Translations under genes and position numbers: made by a program
Notes under the pieces: model-generated
Databases searched by the model: none
What the model was told of the DNA's origin: nothing
Seen by the model: only the letters and a program-made list of their open reading frames with translations
Part shown: positions 1 to 11,302 of the stretch, piece after piece
Position numbering within the stretch: the first letter of the stretch is position 1
Layout: every line of letters begins with the position of its first letter
Source: Thermoanaerobaculum sp.
GTDB lineage: Bacteria; Acidobacteriota; Thermoanaerobaculia; Multivoradales; UBA5704
Reading direction: 5' to 3'
Assembly: GCA_021154885.1 (NCBI GenBank)
Contig: JAJKHS010000136.1
Span: 1-64,000, forward strand
Length of the DNA stretch: 64,000 bases

Positions 1-23
1 CCCGGTTGGAGCGACCTTGCTGG

Positions 24-92
24 TCTCCCTCTTCTCCCGGTGAGGGGGGTTGGGAGGGGGCGGGAGAAGAGGGCCGGGGTGATGAGGGTCTT
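24..92. repeat. G-rich palindromic intergenic repeat, copy 1
   Basis: This stretch is nearly identical to positions 8689-8755, with one base inserted here. The shared core reads tctcccggtgagggggg followed by a G-rich run and gggccggggtgatgaggg. It lies directly upstream of the B12-binding subunit gene. Only one arm of the palindrome is present here, whereas the copy at 8.6 kb has both arms. It is a non-coding repeat; any regulatory role is unknown. Confidence 0.75.
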
Positions 93-152
93 GGGAGGGG
101 GGCTCCGAGCGCCTATGGGGGACAGGTGAGGGCTCTGCTACAATCCCGCTCC

Positions 153-554
153 ATGAGCGACAGACGGGTTCGCATCCTCATCGCCAAGCCGGGCTTGGAC
201 GGGCACGACCGGGGGGCGAAGATCGTGGCGCGGGCCCTGCGCGACGCCGGCTATGAGGTGATCTACTCCGGGTTGCGGCAGACGCCCGAGCAGATCGCGG
301 CCGCGGCCGTGCAGGAGGACGTGGACGCGGTGGGGCTCTCCATCCTGTCCGGCGCCCATAATGCCCTGCTGCCCGAGGTGACCCGGTTGCTCAGAGAGCA
401 GGGGGCGGAGGATGTCCTGGTCTTCGCCGGCGGCATCATTCCCGAGCAGGACATCCAGACCCTGAAGACCGCCGGCATCGACGAGATCTTCCTGCCCGGG
501 ACCTCCACGAAGTCGATCATCGCCTACCTGCAGACCCGCCTCGCCGCGGCCTGA
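153..554 (+). CDS. Methylmalonyl-CoA mutase small (B12-binding) subunit
   Basis: The 133-residue protein is a stand-alone cobalamin-binding domain. It has the DxHxxG signature (DGHDRG, about residues 16-21) whose histidine is the lower axial cobalt ligand in the methylmalonyl-CoA mutase family. It also has the downstream SILSG motif (about residue 64), AGGIIP, and the FLPGTS loop near the C terminus. In families with split mutases this chain pairs with a separate catalytic TIM-barrel chain in propionyl-CoA and succinyl-CoA interconversion. The catalytic chain is not in the window. I chose ATG 153 because it begins the conserved domain; the open frame extends 5' only through repeat sequence. 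Other B12-dependent mutases of the same class (for example isobutyryl-CoA mutase) use a similar small subunit. Confidence 0.85.
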   Translation: MSDRRVRILIAKPGLDGHDRGAKIVARALRDAGYEVIYSGLRQTPEQIAAAAVQEDVDAVGLSILSGAHNALLPEVTRLLREQGAEDVLVFAGGIIPEQDIQTLKTAGIDEIFLPGTSTKSIIAYLQTRLAAA

Positions 555-582
555 CGGGCATAACCCCCGCGGTGAGAACGGT

Positions 583-611
583 TTGACGGCCCGGTCCCGG
601 GGTGCTACGTT
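583..611 (+). promoter_or_regulatory. Candidate sigma70 promoter for the response regulator
   Basis: TTGACG (583-588) and TACGTT (606-611) are separated by 17 bases and lie 24 bases upstream of the ATG at 635, with GGAGGAGG between. The -10 match is moderate. The call is by inspection only. Confidence 0.45.
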
Positions 612-634
612 ACTCTGAACAGGACGGAGGAGGA

Positions 635-1786
635 ATGAAAAGAAGGATCCTGCTGGCGGACGACAGCGTCACCATTCAGAAAGTCATCGAGCTGACGTTC
701 ATGGACGAGGACTTCGAGGTCCGCGCCGTGAGCAACGGTGACGAGGCGCTCGCCCTGCTCCCCGAAGTCAAGCCCGATTTCATCATCGCCGACGTGCACA
801 TGCCGGGCGCCAACGGCTACGAGGTCTGCCGGCGCGCCAAGCAGCTCCGGGCCGGCGTCCCCGTGCTGCTGCTGGTGGGAACCTTCGAGCCTTTCGACGA
901 GAACGAGGCCCGGGCCGCCGGCGCCGACTCCTTCTTGAAGAAGCCGTTCGACTCCCAGGAGCTGCTGCAGCGCGTGCAGGAGCTGCTCGCGTCCACCCCG
1001 CAGACATCGCAGATCCCGCAGGCGACGGCTGCCGCTGCCGCACCGCCGGTGACCGAGCGGACGCCGCTGCCCACCCTGGACTTTCTGCCAGCGGCCGGGA
1101 TACCGGCGGCGCCGGGAGCGCCGGGCCTGGAGTCTCCCCCTCCGGTCTTCTCTCCCGAGCCGGCCTGGGGGAGCTTCGACCTGGGGCCCGCGCCGACGCC
1201 GTTGCCGCCGCCGGCCCCGCCGGCGCCATCTCCGGAGCCGTTCGACCGCGAGCCGTCGTTCGCCCTGGAGCCCGATCCCACCTACCAGGTGGAGGAGGAG
1301 CCGGTGTTCGAGCTGGAGGAGAGCGCGACCTCCTTCGCGGTGCAGGGGGACGTCTTCGGCGCCCCCTCCGAGCTGGCCTTCGAAGAGCCCCAGGATCGCT
1401 ATCTGCCGGAGGAGCCCCCGGCCCCCGCCCCCGCAGCCGCCGGTTTCGACTGGGCGGCCGCCCCCACGGGCCCGGAGCCGGTTTTTGGCGCGCCGGCCCC
1501 GGAGCTCCGGCTGGACGAGCCACCTTCCTGGCAGGTGGAACCGGAGCCACAGCCGTGGAGCCCACCGGCCCCCGAGCCGGCCGCGGCGCCGGTTGCGGCT
1601 GTCGCCCCCGAGGCCGGCAATGGCGGCGGGCACCTCTCCGACGCGGACGTGGACCGCATCGCGCGCCGGGTGGTGGAGCTGCTGGGCGACAAGACCGTGC
1701 GGGACGTGGCCTGGGAGGTCATCCCGGACATGGCCGAGGTGATCATCCGCGACCGCCTGCGCGAGCTCGAATCCCAGGTCGAGTAG
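635..1786 (+). CDS. CheY-like response regulator with long proline-rich linker
   Basis: The N-terminal receiver domain (about residues 1-120) has the acidic pair in LLADDSVT, the phosphoacceptor aspartate in IIADVHMPG, and the conserved lysine in FLKKPF. A linker of about 200 residues follows, dominated by proline, alanine and glutamate. The last 50 residues form a conserved-looking helical tail (SDADVDRIARRVVELLGD, then VRDVAWEVIPDMAE). There is no DNA-binding output domain, so the protein probably acts through protein-protein contacts. ATG 635 is chosen over the in-frame ATG at 602 because GGAGGAGG precedes it at good spacing. It stands alone between the mutase subunit and valS. The tail loosely resembles the C-terminal helices of PopZ-type proteins, which is a weak analogy. 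Confidence 0.85.
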   Translation: MKRRILLADDSVTIQKVIELTFMDEDFEVRAVSNGDEALALLPEVKPDFIIADVHMPGANGYEVCRRAKQLRAGVPVLLLVGTFEPFDENEARAAGADSFLKKPFDSQELLQRVQELLASTPQTSQIPQATAAAAAPPVTERTPLPTLDFLPAAGIPAAPGAPGLESPPPVFSPEPAWGSFDLGPAPTPLPPPAPPAPSPEPFDREPSFALEPDPTYQVEEEPVFELEESATSFAVQGDVFGAPSELAFEEPQDRYLPEEPPAPAPAAAGFDWAAAPTGPEPVFGAPAPELRLDEPPSWQVEPEPQPWSPPAPEPAAAPVAAVAPEAGNGGGHLSDADVDRIARRVVELLGDKTVRDVAWEVIPDMAEVIIRDRLRELESQVE

Positions 1787-1886
1787 CGCCTGCCTTCGGC
1801 CAGGTCCGAGGGCGAACGGGGAGCGGTGCAGTCACCGCTCCCTTCTGTTTGATGGATGATTGGATCGCAGCGACGGAGGTCTGGTG

Positions 1887-4559
<2,673 letters not shown>

Positions 4560-4568
4560 GGGGAAGTG

Positions 4569-5393
4569 ATGGCCGTGGAGGACTTCGAGCGCTACGTCGC
4601 AGGGCTGCAACGGCGGCGGGAGCGCCGCGGCGGCCCCGAGAACCTGGTGATCCTCCCCACCGTGGACTCCACCAACGCGCTCGCCCGTGCCATCGCCACC
4701 GAGTACCAGAACGAGGCGCAGACGCTCCACCCCCTCGTGGTGCTGGCCCTGGAGCAGACCGGCGGCCGCGGGCGCCAGGGGCGGAGCTGGTCGAGCCCCG
4801 CGGGCAAGGGGGTTTATGCCACCTGGGTGCTGCGGGTGGAAGACCCCGGCCTGCTCCAGACCCTCCCCCTGCTGGCGGGCGTCGGGCTCTGCCGGGCCGT
4901 TTCGGCCCACCTGCCCGTGCCGTGCCGGCTGAAGTGGCCCAACGACCTGGTGGTCGAGGTGGGGAGCGAGCGCAGGAAGATCGGCGGTATCCTCATCCAG
5001 GCCGCGGTGCGCCCCGGGGAGGGCACCCTGGCCCTCATCGGTTTCGGAGTGAATTTTTCGCAGCAGGCGGCGGACCTGCCGGACAATGCGACCTCGGTGC
5101 GCGTCCTGCAGGGAGCGGGTGACCAGGACGAAAGCCTCGCGGACTTCGTTGACTTCACTTGGGACCTGGTGCTGGGGTTGGAGGCCGCGCTCGCCCATGC
5201 CGCCGACGGCGCCTGGGCCGTGGAGAGCTACCGTGCCCTGTCCATCCACCAGCCGGGGGAACGGATCGTCTGCCGCATCGGCGAAAATGAAATCACGGGG
5301 ACGTTCCTGGGCTTCGACGAATTCGGCCGGCTGCTGCTGGACAGCAACGGCCGGCTGGTGCCGGTGGCGTCCGGCGAGGTGATCGAGGGATGA
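4569..5393 (+). CDS. birA: Biotin--[acetyl-CoA-carboxylase] ligase, no DNA-binding domain
   Basis: It attaches biotin to the carboxylase carrier protein through biotinyl-AMP. The biotin-binding glycine-rich motif GGRGRQGRSWSS is near residue 65, followed by the conserved KWPNDL segment and a C-terminal SH3-like domain (ITGTFLGFDEFGRLLL). The protein lacks the N-terminal winged helix of E. coli BirA, so it is an enzyme only and not a biotin-operon repressor. The start ATG follows an AGGGGGA ribosome site. The end overlaps coaX by four bases (ATGA), which indicates translational coupling. Confidence 0.95.
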   Translation: MAVEDFERYVAGLQRRRERRGGPENLVILPTVDSTNALARAIATEYQNEAQTLHPLVVLALEQTGGRGRQGRSWSSPAGKGVYATWVLRVEDPGLLQTLPLLAGVGLCRAVSAHLPVPCRLKWPNDLVVEVGSERRKIGGILIQAAVRPGEGTLALIGFGVNFSQQAADLPDNATSVRVLQGAGDQDESLADFVDFTWDLVLGLEAALAHAADGAWAVESYRALSIHQPGERIVCRIGENEITGTFLGFDEFGRLLLDSNGRLVPVASGEVIEG

Positions 5394-6184
5394 AGAGAGG
5401 CCCGAGCGAGCCGGCCGGCATCCTCGTCCTGGTGGACGTGGGCAACACCAATACGGTGTTCGGCATCTACCGGGGCGACGAGCTGGTGGAGAGCTTCCGG
5501 CTGTCGACAGACACGGAGCGCACGGCGGACGAGTACGGCTCGCTGCTCCTCCCCCTGTTCACCCTGCGCGGGGTCGATCCCGTCGCGGCCGAGGCGGTGG
5601 TGATCTCCTCGGTGGTGCCCCCCCTCCACCTCACCCTCGAGCGCATGGCCCAGCGCTACTTCGGCAAGCAGCCGCTGTTCATCGAGCCGGGGGTGCGCAC
5701 CGGCATGCCCATCCGCTACGACAACCCGACCGAGGTGGGCGCGGACCGCATCGTCAACGCCGTCGCCGCCCGCGAGCGCTACGGCTCGCCGGTGATCGTC
5801 GTCGACTTCGGCACCGCCACCACCTTCGACGTGGTCAACGCGGCGGGGGAGTATGCGGGAGGCATCATCACCCCGGGGATCACCATCTCGGCCGAGGCCC
5901 TCTTCGCCCACGCCTCGCGCCTCTACCGGGTGGACGTGCGCAAGCCCACGGAGCTGGTGGGCAAGAACACCGCCGCCGCCATGCAGGCCGGCATCTACTA
6001 CGGCTACATCGGCCTGGTTGACGGCATCCTCGAACGGCTCCACGCCGAGATCCCGGGGGTCAGGAGCGTCGTCGCCACCGGCGGCCAGGCGCCGCTCATC
6101 GCCTCGGGCTCGAAGTACATCCGCGAGGTGGACCCCGACCTGACGCTCGCGGGCCTGAAGCTCATCTATGAGCGCAACCGCTGA
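5390..6184 (+). CDS. coaX: Type III pantothenate kinase
   Basis: It phosphorylates pantothenate in the first step of coenzyme A synthesis. The ASKHA-fold phosphate motif is at the N terminus (LVDVGNTNTVFG), GADRIVNAVAA is in the middle, and VVDFGTATTFDVV supplies the catalytic acidic residue. GGIITPGI and VATGGQAPLI complete the nucleotide site. Its 264 residues match the family. It overlaps the birA stop, an arrangement common in bacteria where both genes serve cofactor metabolism. Confidence 0.96.
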   Translation: MKRGPSEPAGILVLVDVGNTNTVFGIYRGDELVESFRLSTDTERTADEYGSLLLPLFTLRGVDPVAAEAVVISSVVPPLHLTLERMAQRYFGKQPLFIEPGVRTGMPIRYDNPTEVGADRIVNAVAARERYGSPVIVVDFGTATTFDVVNAAGEYAGGIITPGITISAEALFAHASRLYRVDVRKPTELVGKNTAAAMQAGIYYGYIGLVDGILERLHAEIPGVRSVVATGGQAPLIASGSKYIREVDPDLTLAGLKLIYERNR

Positions 6185-6199
6185 GGGTCCGGCGGCGGG

Positions 6200-7873
6200 C
6201 TACCTGAGGACCGACGCCAGGAGCTTCTGGAGATCGGCGGGATCCACCGGCTTGGTCAGGTGGTGATCGAAGCCCGCTTCCCGGGCCCGCCGCTTGTCGT
6301 CCTCCTGCCCCCAGCCGGTGATGGCCACGAGGACCATGTCCCAGCCCCCGGGTTGCTCGCGGATGCGCCGCGCCGCCTCGTAGCCGTTGAGCCCCGGCAT
6401 GCCGATGTCGAGCAGTGCGACGTCGGGGCGGAAGGTCGCCGCCGCCTGCACCGCCTCGAGGCCGTCGTGAGCCGTCCGCACCTCGTAGCCGACGTGCTCC
6501 AGGACCATGCCGAGGACCTCGACCGAGTCCAGATTGTCGTCGGCGATGAGGATGCGGCGCCGCGCGCCGGAGGGGGAACGTTGCTCGGCTTCCGGCTGCG
6601 ACGGCGCGGACGCTGGAGCCGCGGCCACGGGCAGGCGGACGACGAGCTCGCTCCCCTGGCTTAAGCCCGCGCTGTGCGCCTCGACGCTGCCGCCGTGCAG
6701 CTCGACCAGTCCCCGCACCAGGGCGAGGCCGATCCCGAGGCCGCCGGTGGACCTGTCCAGGGCCGGCGTCACTTGCGAGAACATCTCGAAGAGGTGAGGC
6801 AGGTGCTCGGCGGTGATGCCGATGCCGGTATCGCGGATGGACACCACGACTTCGCTGCCCCGTCTTTCGGCCGCCAGGCGGACGTGGCCGCCCGGCTCCG
6901 TGTACTTGACGGCGTTGTTGAGCAGGTTGGTGAAGATCTGGGTCAGCCGGGTCGGGTCGGCGTCCAGGTGGACCGGCTCCGCAGGGAGCGCGACCGTGAC
7001 CTCGTGCCCCGCGGTCTCGACGAGCGGCCGGACCGCCTCCAGCGCGCTCTGGATCGCGGTCGCCAGCTCGACGCGCTCCTTGCGGAGCTGGAGCTTGTTG
7101 CGGGTGATGCGGGACACGTCGAGCAGGTCGTCGATGAGCCGCACCATCTGCGCGAGCTGGCGCTCCATCACGCTGCGGGCCTTCTTGCGGAGGTCCGGAT
7201 CGCCGTCCGTCAGTTGCAGGAGCTGCAGCGCGTGGCGGAGGGGGGCCAGCGGGTTGCGCAGCTCGTGGGCCAGTGTCGCCAGGAACTCGTCCTTGCGGCG
7301 ATCGGCCGCCGCCAGCTCTGCCACCTTCTGGCGGAGCTCCTGTTCCAGCCGCGTCAGCTCCGCCGTGCGCTCCTGGACCCGCTCTTCCAGCAGGTCCCGC
7401 TCCTGCTGCAGCTCCTCCTCCGTCCGCTTCTTCTCGGTCAGGTCGCGGGTGACCTTCGAGAAGCCCAGCAGCCTGCCGCGGTCATACAGGGTCGTGATGA
7501 TCACGTTCGCCCAGAACTGCGAGCCGTCCTTGCGCACGCGCCAGCCGTAGTCTTCGAACCGGCCCTCGGCGGCCGCGACCTTCAGCTCGTACTCGGGCCA
7601 CCCTCGCGCCACGGACTCCTCGGGGTAGAAGATGGAGAAGTGACGGCCGATAATCTCCTGGACGCTGTAGCCTTTGATGCGCTCGGCGCCGAGATTCCAC
7701 GTCGTCACGATCCCGTTGGGATCGAGCAGGAAGATGGCATAGTCCGTCACGCCCTCGACGAGCAGGCGAAAGAGCTCCTCGCTCTGGCGCAGCGACTCCT
7801 CAGCCTTCAGGCGGCTGTCGCGTTCGGTCTGGACCGAGGGGTCGATCTCTGGAGTCTTACCAGTGCTGGCCAT
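6200..7873 (-). CDS. Hybrid PAS histidine kinase with receiver domain
   Basis: The 557-residue protein has a PAS domain (about 28-145), a coiled coil rich in Glu/Arg (145-195), and a HisKA domain whose phosphoacceptor is His203 (LAHELRNPLAP). An HATPase domain follows, with an N box (NLLNNAVKYTE), a DTGIGI box and GLGIGLALV. The C-terminal receiver has LIADDN, LLDIGMPG and a TKPVD lysine. No transmembrane segment or signal peptide is visible, so it probably senses a cytoplasmic signal through PAS. ATG 7873 is preferred because the in-frame starts upstream run into the divergent gene. No cognate separate regulator is adjacent. Confidence 0.93.
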   Translation of the reverse strand: MASTGKTPEIDPSVQTERDSRLKAEESLRQSEELFRLLVEGVTDYAIFLLDPNGIVTTWNLGAERIKGYSVQEIIGRHFSIFYPEESVARGWPEYELKVAAAEGRFEDYGWRVRKDGSQFWANVIITTLYDRGRLLGFSKVTRDLTEKKRTEEELQQERDLLEERVQERTAELTRLEQELRQKVAELAAADRRKDEFLATLAHELRNPLAPLRHALQLLQLTDGDPDLRKKARSVMERQLAQMVRLIDDLLDVSRITRNKLQLRKERVELATAIQSALEAVRPLVETAGHEVTVALPAEPVHLDADPTRLTQIFTNLLNNAVKYTEPGGHVRLAAERRGSEVVVSIRDTGIGITAEHLPHLFEMFSQVTPALDRSTGGLGIGLALVRGLVELHGGSVEAHSAGLSQGSELVVRLPVAAAPASAPSQPEAEQRSPSGARRRILIADDNLDSVEVLGMVLEHVGYEVRTAHDGLEAVQAAATFRPDVALLDIGMPGLNGYEAARRIREQPGGWDMVLVAITGWGQEDDKRRAREAGFDHHLTKPVDPADLQKLLASVLR

Positions 7874-7934
7874 CCCAAGATTGTACGTCACCCTTCTGAT
7901 ATCGTGATCGGCCTCGCGGATCTGCTGACCTTTC

Positions 7935-8591
7935 ATGAGCGCCACCGCTGACGGGCCGGACCCGGACCACGCCTACTTCCAGGCCGTCGAAGAGATCTTC
8001 GTGGAGCTGCGGGGCTCGCCCCTGCTGCTGTCGCCCACGGACTGGCAGGTGGCCCGGCGCTGGCATCAGGAGGGGGTCCCTCTCGATCTGGTGCGGCGGA
8101 CGCTGGAGGAGGTCTTCGCCAGGCGCAGGGAGCGGGGCGCGAAAGGGAAGATCTCCAGCCTGCGCTACTGCGCTCCCGCCGTCGAAGCGGCGTGGACCGA
8201 TCTCAAGGAGCTCACCGCGCCGGGGCACCGGGCCGCGGCACCGGCCTTCGAGGTGGCGCCCCGCCTCGCCGCCCTCGCCGCCTCGCTTCCCCCCTCCCTC
8301 TCCGGCCTGGCCACCCGAGTCGCCGCGCTCGCCGGCGATCCCCAGCAGGTCGAGGACCGCCTCGCCGCCCTCGACCGCGAGATGCTCGACGCCGCCGCGG
8401 CCGGCCTGACCGGGGAGGACCGGACCGAGATCGGCGCGGCGGTGGAGAAGACCTTGGCCCTGCTCCGCGGCCGCCTGCCGGCCGACGAGCTGGAGACCTC
8501 TCGCGATCGGCTCTTCCGCCAAACCCTGCGCCGCCGGCTGGGGCTGCCGGTGCTGTCGCTGTTCTCGCCGGAAGCGGAGCCCAAGAAATAA
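7935..8591 (+). CDS. Hypothetical protein, 218 residues
   Basis: I do not recognise a named family. The first 75 residues look structured and conserved (LLSPTDWQVARRWHQEGVP, then EVFARRRERGAKGKISS). The middle is rich in alanine and leucine and is predicted helical. There is no signal peptide or membrane segment. It is transcribed divergently from the hybrid kinase and upstream of a palindromic repeat. Codon use is as GC-rich as its neighbours, so it looks native. The N-terminal segment resembles a helical DNA- or RNA-associated domain, but that is only an impression. Confidence 0.75.
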   Translation: MSATADGPDPDHAYFQAVEEIFVELRGSPLLLSPTDWQVARRWHQEGVPLDLVRRTLEEVFARRRERGAKGKISSLRYCAPAVEAAWTDLKELTAPGHRAAAPAFEVAPRLAALAASLPPSLSGLATRVAALAGDPQQVEDRLAALDREMLDAAAAGLTGEDRTEIGAAVEKTLALLRGRLPADELETSRDRLFRQTLRRRLGLPVLSLFSPEAEPKK

Positions 8592-8608
8592 GCGCCCCTT
8601 CGGGGCGG

Positions 8609-8755
8609 GCCCTCACCCCGACCCTCTCCCGCCCCCTCCCACCCCCCTCACCGGGAGAGGGGGACCCGGCTGAAGGGTTCTTGCCTTTCTCCCTCTTCTC
8701 CCGGTGAGGGGGGTGGGAGGGGGCGGGAGAAGAGGGCCGGGGTGATGAGGGTCTT
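8609..8755. repeat. G-rich palindromic intergenic repeat, copy 2, both arms
   Basis: The left arm (about 8609-8661, ccctcaccccgaccctctcc onward) is the near reverse complement of the right arm (about 8696-8751), so the RNA could form a long hairpin. The right arm matches positions 24-92. It fills the gap between the hypothetical gene and comEC. A C-rich/G-rich block of this kind occurs widely in bacterial intergenic DNA. Confidence 0.8.
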
Positions 8756-8772
8756 TAAGCCGAGACTAAAGC

Positions 8773-8803
8773 TGAGCGATGGGAGCGAGTTTTTCCGTTT
8801 TTA
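8773..8803 (+). repeat. 31-bp repeat shared with the RAYT upstream region
   Basis: These 31 bases (gagcgatgggagcgagtttt core) recur at 32030-32060 with one mismatch. Here they end 6 bases before the comEC ATG. The other copy ends 6 bases before the REP-associated transposase ATG. The position suggests either a mobilised REP-type element or a shared leader or promoter element. Confidence 0.75.
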
Positions 8804-8809
8804 TGGAAC

Positions 8810-11095
8810 ATGGATACCAGAACCGCTCCCATGCTCCTGCCGGCCGCGAGTTTCGTCGCCGGTTCCCTGCTCGCCTTCGAGCTCCCGTACCTGCCGGTGC
8901 CGCTGCTCGCGGCCCTGGCCCTGCTGGCCCTTGCCCTCCGGCGGCCCGCCGGCATCTGCCTGGCCTTCCTGAGCCTGGGCCTGCTCGTTGCCGCCGTGCG
9001 GCTCGTCCTTCCCGCGGACCCGACTGCCGGCCTGATCCGGGAACGCCCGGTCGAGGCCGTGGTCCACGTCGCCGGCCACTGGTCCCCCGACGACGACGGC
9101 TGGTCCGCTCCCGCCCGCGTGCTTCGGCTGCGTCAGGGGGACCGCGTCGGGTCGCCGCCTCTGGAGGTCGTCGTCCACCTTCCCGATCCGGAGGCGCCGC
9201 CGCCGTCTTTCGGGTCGACCCTGCGCCTCCAGGGCTATCTCAGCCGCTCGCCGGGCTTCGCCAACCGCATTCCCGTGCCGCCGGGGCCGTGGCGGTTGCG
9301 GGTGAAGAGCCGCCAGCTCCTCGCCGTCGAGGCTCCGCCCGGCTGGGTCGCCCGCCTCTCGGATACCCTCCGCCGGCGGGTGGAGGACGCCTACCGGGCT
9401 GCAGGACCGGACAGCGATGGCGATCGCCAGGGCAAGGCCCTGGCCCGCGCCCTGGTGCTGGGCGACGCCGGCGGGCTCCCCCTGGAATGGAAGCGGGGCT
9501 TGCGGGTGACGGGCATCTACCATCTCCTCTCCGTCTCCGGCGTGCACGTGGCCCTGGTGGCGGGGGCGGTCTGGCTCCTCGGCGGCTTTCTCCCCCGGCG
9601 GCCCCGCCTGCTGCTGATGCTGGCGGCCAGCTCCCTCTACCTGCTGCTCGTGGGGCCGATGCCGGCGCTGGTGCGGTCCGCCGTGATGGCCTGGCTCGCC
9701 GTGCTCGCCCTCCTCGCCGAGCGCCCGCCGGCCGCCGCCAACGCCCTGGGTTGGGCGGTGATCCTGCTGGTCCTGGACCGTCCCGACCTGGTGCGGTCGC
9801 CCGCCTTCCAGCTCACGGTGGCCGCCACGGCAGGGCTGCTGCTGGTCGCGCCGCATCTCGCCAGACGCTGGCACAGTCGCCATCTCCCGAGGTGGCTCAC
9901 AGCGTCGCTCGCGGCCAGCGCCAGCGCCCAGCTCGCGACTCTTCCCTTTGCGCTGCCGCGCTTCTACCTGTTCTCGCCGCTCGCGCCGCTGCTCAACCTG
10001 CCGGCGGTGCCGTGGACGGGGCTGGCTCTGGCGGCCTCTCTCGTCTGGACGGCGGCGGCCCTCGTCTCGTCTTCTCTGGCGGCGCGGCTGCTCCCCATCC
10101 TCGATCTCCTGGCCACGCCGTTCTCCTGGCCCTCGCGCACGCCGCCGGGCATCTGGTGCCCCCTGCCGCTGGCGGTTCCCGCCTGGGCCGCCTGCCTGCT
10201 GGCCCTCGGTTTCGGGCTGGCTCTCCTGCTGCCACCGCGGCTCCGGGCTCTGCGCCTTCTCGCCGCCGCCTGTGCCGGGGCCGGGCTGTGGGCCGCCGTC
10301 TCCGGAGTTGGGATCGAGCGCCGTGGTCCCGAGCTGACGATGCTCGACGTGGGGCAGGGGGACTCGATCCTGCTGCGCGATGGCGACCACGCGATCCTGG
10401 TGGACGGGGGAGGGTGGGATGGCGCCGATCTCGGCGGCCGGGTGCTCCTGCCGGCCCTGCTGGGCGAGGGCGTCCATCGCCTGGACGCCCTCGTTATGAC
10501 TCACCCCGACCGCGATCACTGTGGTGGCCTGGTGGACATCGCCGCCTACCTGACCGTGAGCGAGGTGTGGAGCGCTCCCGGCTGGGAGCCCCAGGGCTGC
10601 GCCGGCCGCCTGCTGTCCCTGCCCGGCCTGCGCCATCGCTTCCTCTCGCGAGGCCAACGCCTCAAACTCGGGCGCTGGCGACTGGCGGTCCTCCATCCGG
10701 AGCCCGAGGGCCATCGCGCCACCAACGAGCGTTCGCTGGTGCTCCTGGCCTCGGTCCACGGGCGGCGAGCCCTCCTCACCGGCGACATCGAGCGGCAGTC
10801 CGAGCACGAGCTGGCGGACTGCTGCGGTCCGGAGCTGCGGACCGACGTCCTCAAGGTGGCCCACCACGGCAGCCGGACCTCTTCGACTCCGATCTTCCTG
10901 GAAGCGGCCACGCCGCGCCTGGCGCTGATCTCGGCCGGCGTGCGCAACGTCTATCACCACCCCTCGCCCGAGGTGGTGACGCGGCTGCAGGAAGGGGGAG
11001 CGAGGGTCCTGCGCACCGACCGCAGCGGCGAGATCCTGCTCGCCTTCGGGGCTGACGGGAAGATCCGGATCACGACGCCGGGAGCGCCGAAGTGA
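8810..11095 (+). CDS. comEC: ComEC/Rec2-type DNA uptake channel
   Basis: This 761-residue inner-membrane protein is expected to pass single-stranded DNA into the cytoplasm during natural transformation. The N-terminal 45 residues are hydrophobic helices. The competence core begins near residue 210 (ALVLGDAGGLP, then YHLLSVSGVHVALVAG) and continues as many membrane segments to about residue 500. The C-terminal domain is metallo-beta-lactamase-like, with LDVGQGDSILL and the metal motif THPDRDHCGG. The ATG starts the hydrophobic N terminus; a 31-bp repeat sits just upstream. No other competence gene is adjacent, which is usual. Confidence 0.95.
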   Translation: MDTRTAPMLLPAASFVAGSLLAFELPYLPVPLLAALALLALALRRPAGICLAFLSLGLLVAAVRLVLPADPTAGLIRERPVEAVVHVAGHWSPDDDGWSAPARVLRLRQGDRVGSPPLEVVVHLPDPEAPPPSFGSTLRLQGYLSRSPGFANRIPVPPGPWRLRVKSRQLLAVEAPPGWVARLSDTLRRRVEDAYRAAGPDSDGDRQGKALARALVLGDAGGLPLEWKRGLRVTGIYHLLSVSGVHVALVAGAVWLLGGFLPRRPRLLLMLAASSLYLLLVGPMPALVRSAVMAWLAVLALLAERPPAAANALGWAVILLVLDRPDLVRSPAFQLTVAATAGLLLVAPHLARRWHSRHLPRWLTASLAASASAQLATLPFALPRFYLFSPLAPLLNLPAVPWTGLALAASLVWTAAALVSSSLAARLLPILDLLATPFSWPSRTPPGIWCPLPLAVPAWAACLLALGFGLALLLPPRLRALRLLAAACAGAGLWAAVSGVGIERRGPELTMLDVGQGDSILLRDGDHAILVDGGGWDGADLGGRVLLPALLGEGVHRLDALVMTHPDRDHCGGLVDIAAYLTVSEVWSAPGWEPQGCAGRLLSLPGLRHRFLSRGQRLKLGRWRLAVLHPEPEGHRATNERSLVLLASVHGRRALLTGDIERQSEHELADCCGPELRTDVLKVAHHGSRTSSTPIFLEAATPRLALISAGVRNVYHHPSPEVVTRLQEGGARVLRTDRSGEILLAFGADGKIRITTPGAPK

Positions 11096-11126
11096 GGCGG
11101 GCCTGAGTCCTGTGCGGCAGACAAGC

Positions 11127-11238
11127 CAGGGACAGCAGGGACTCCAGCGACAGCAGGGACAAGATTCAACTTTGCCGGCGTTGTTGTCCTTGGAAGGCCT
11201 GCTGTCCCTGTCGTCCCTGAAGTCCCTGCTGTCCCTGT
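11127..11238. repeat. 9-base-unit inverted repeat, copy A
   Basis: The left side holds repeats of cagggac with two variable bases. The right side holds their complements. CAGGGACAGCAGGGACT near 11128 pairs exactly with AGTCCCTGCTGTCCCTG at 11221-11237. It lies between comEC and miaA. Related copies occupy 14409-14550 and 21114-21210. Confidence 0.85.
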
Positions 11239-11302
11239 AAAGCAAGGCGCCAGTGGAGCACTCCACACCCCGCCGCCGTAAACACTGTACCCTAAGGCAG
11301 CC

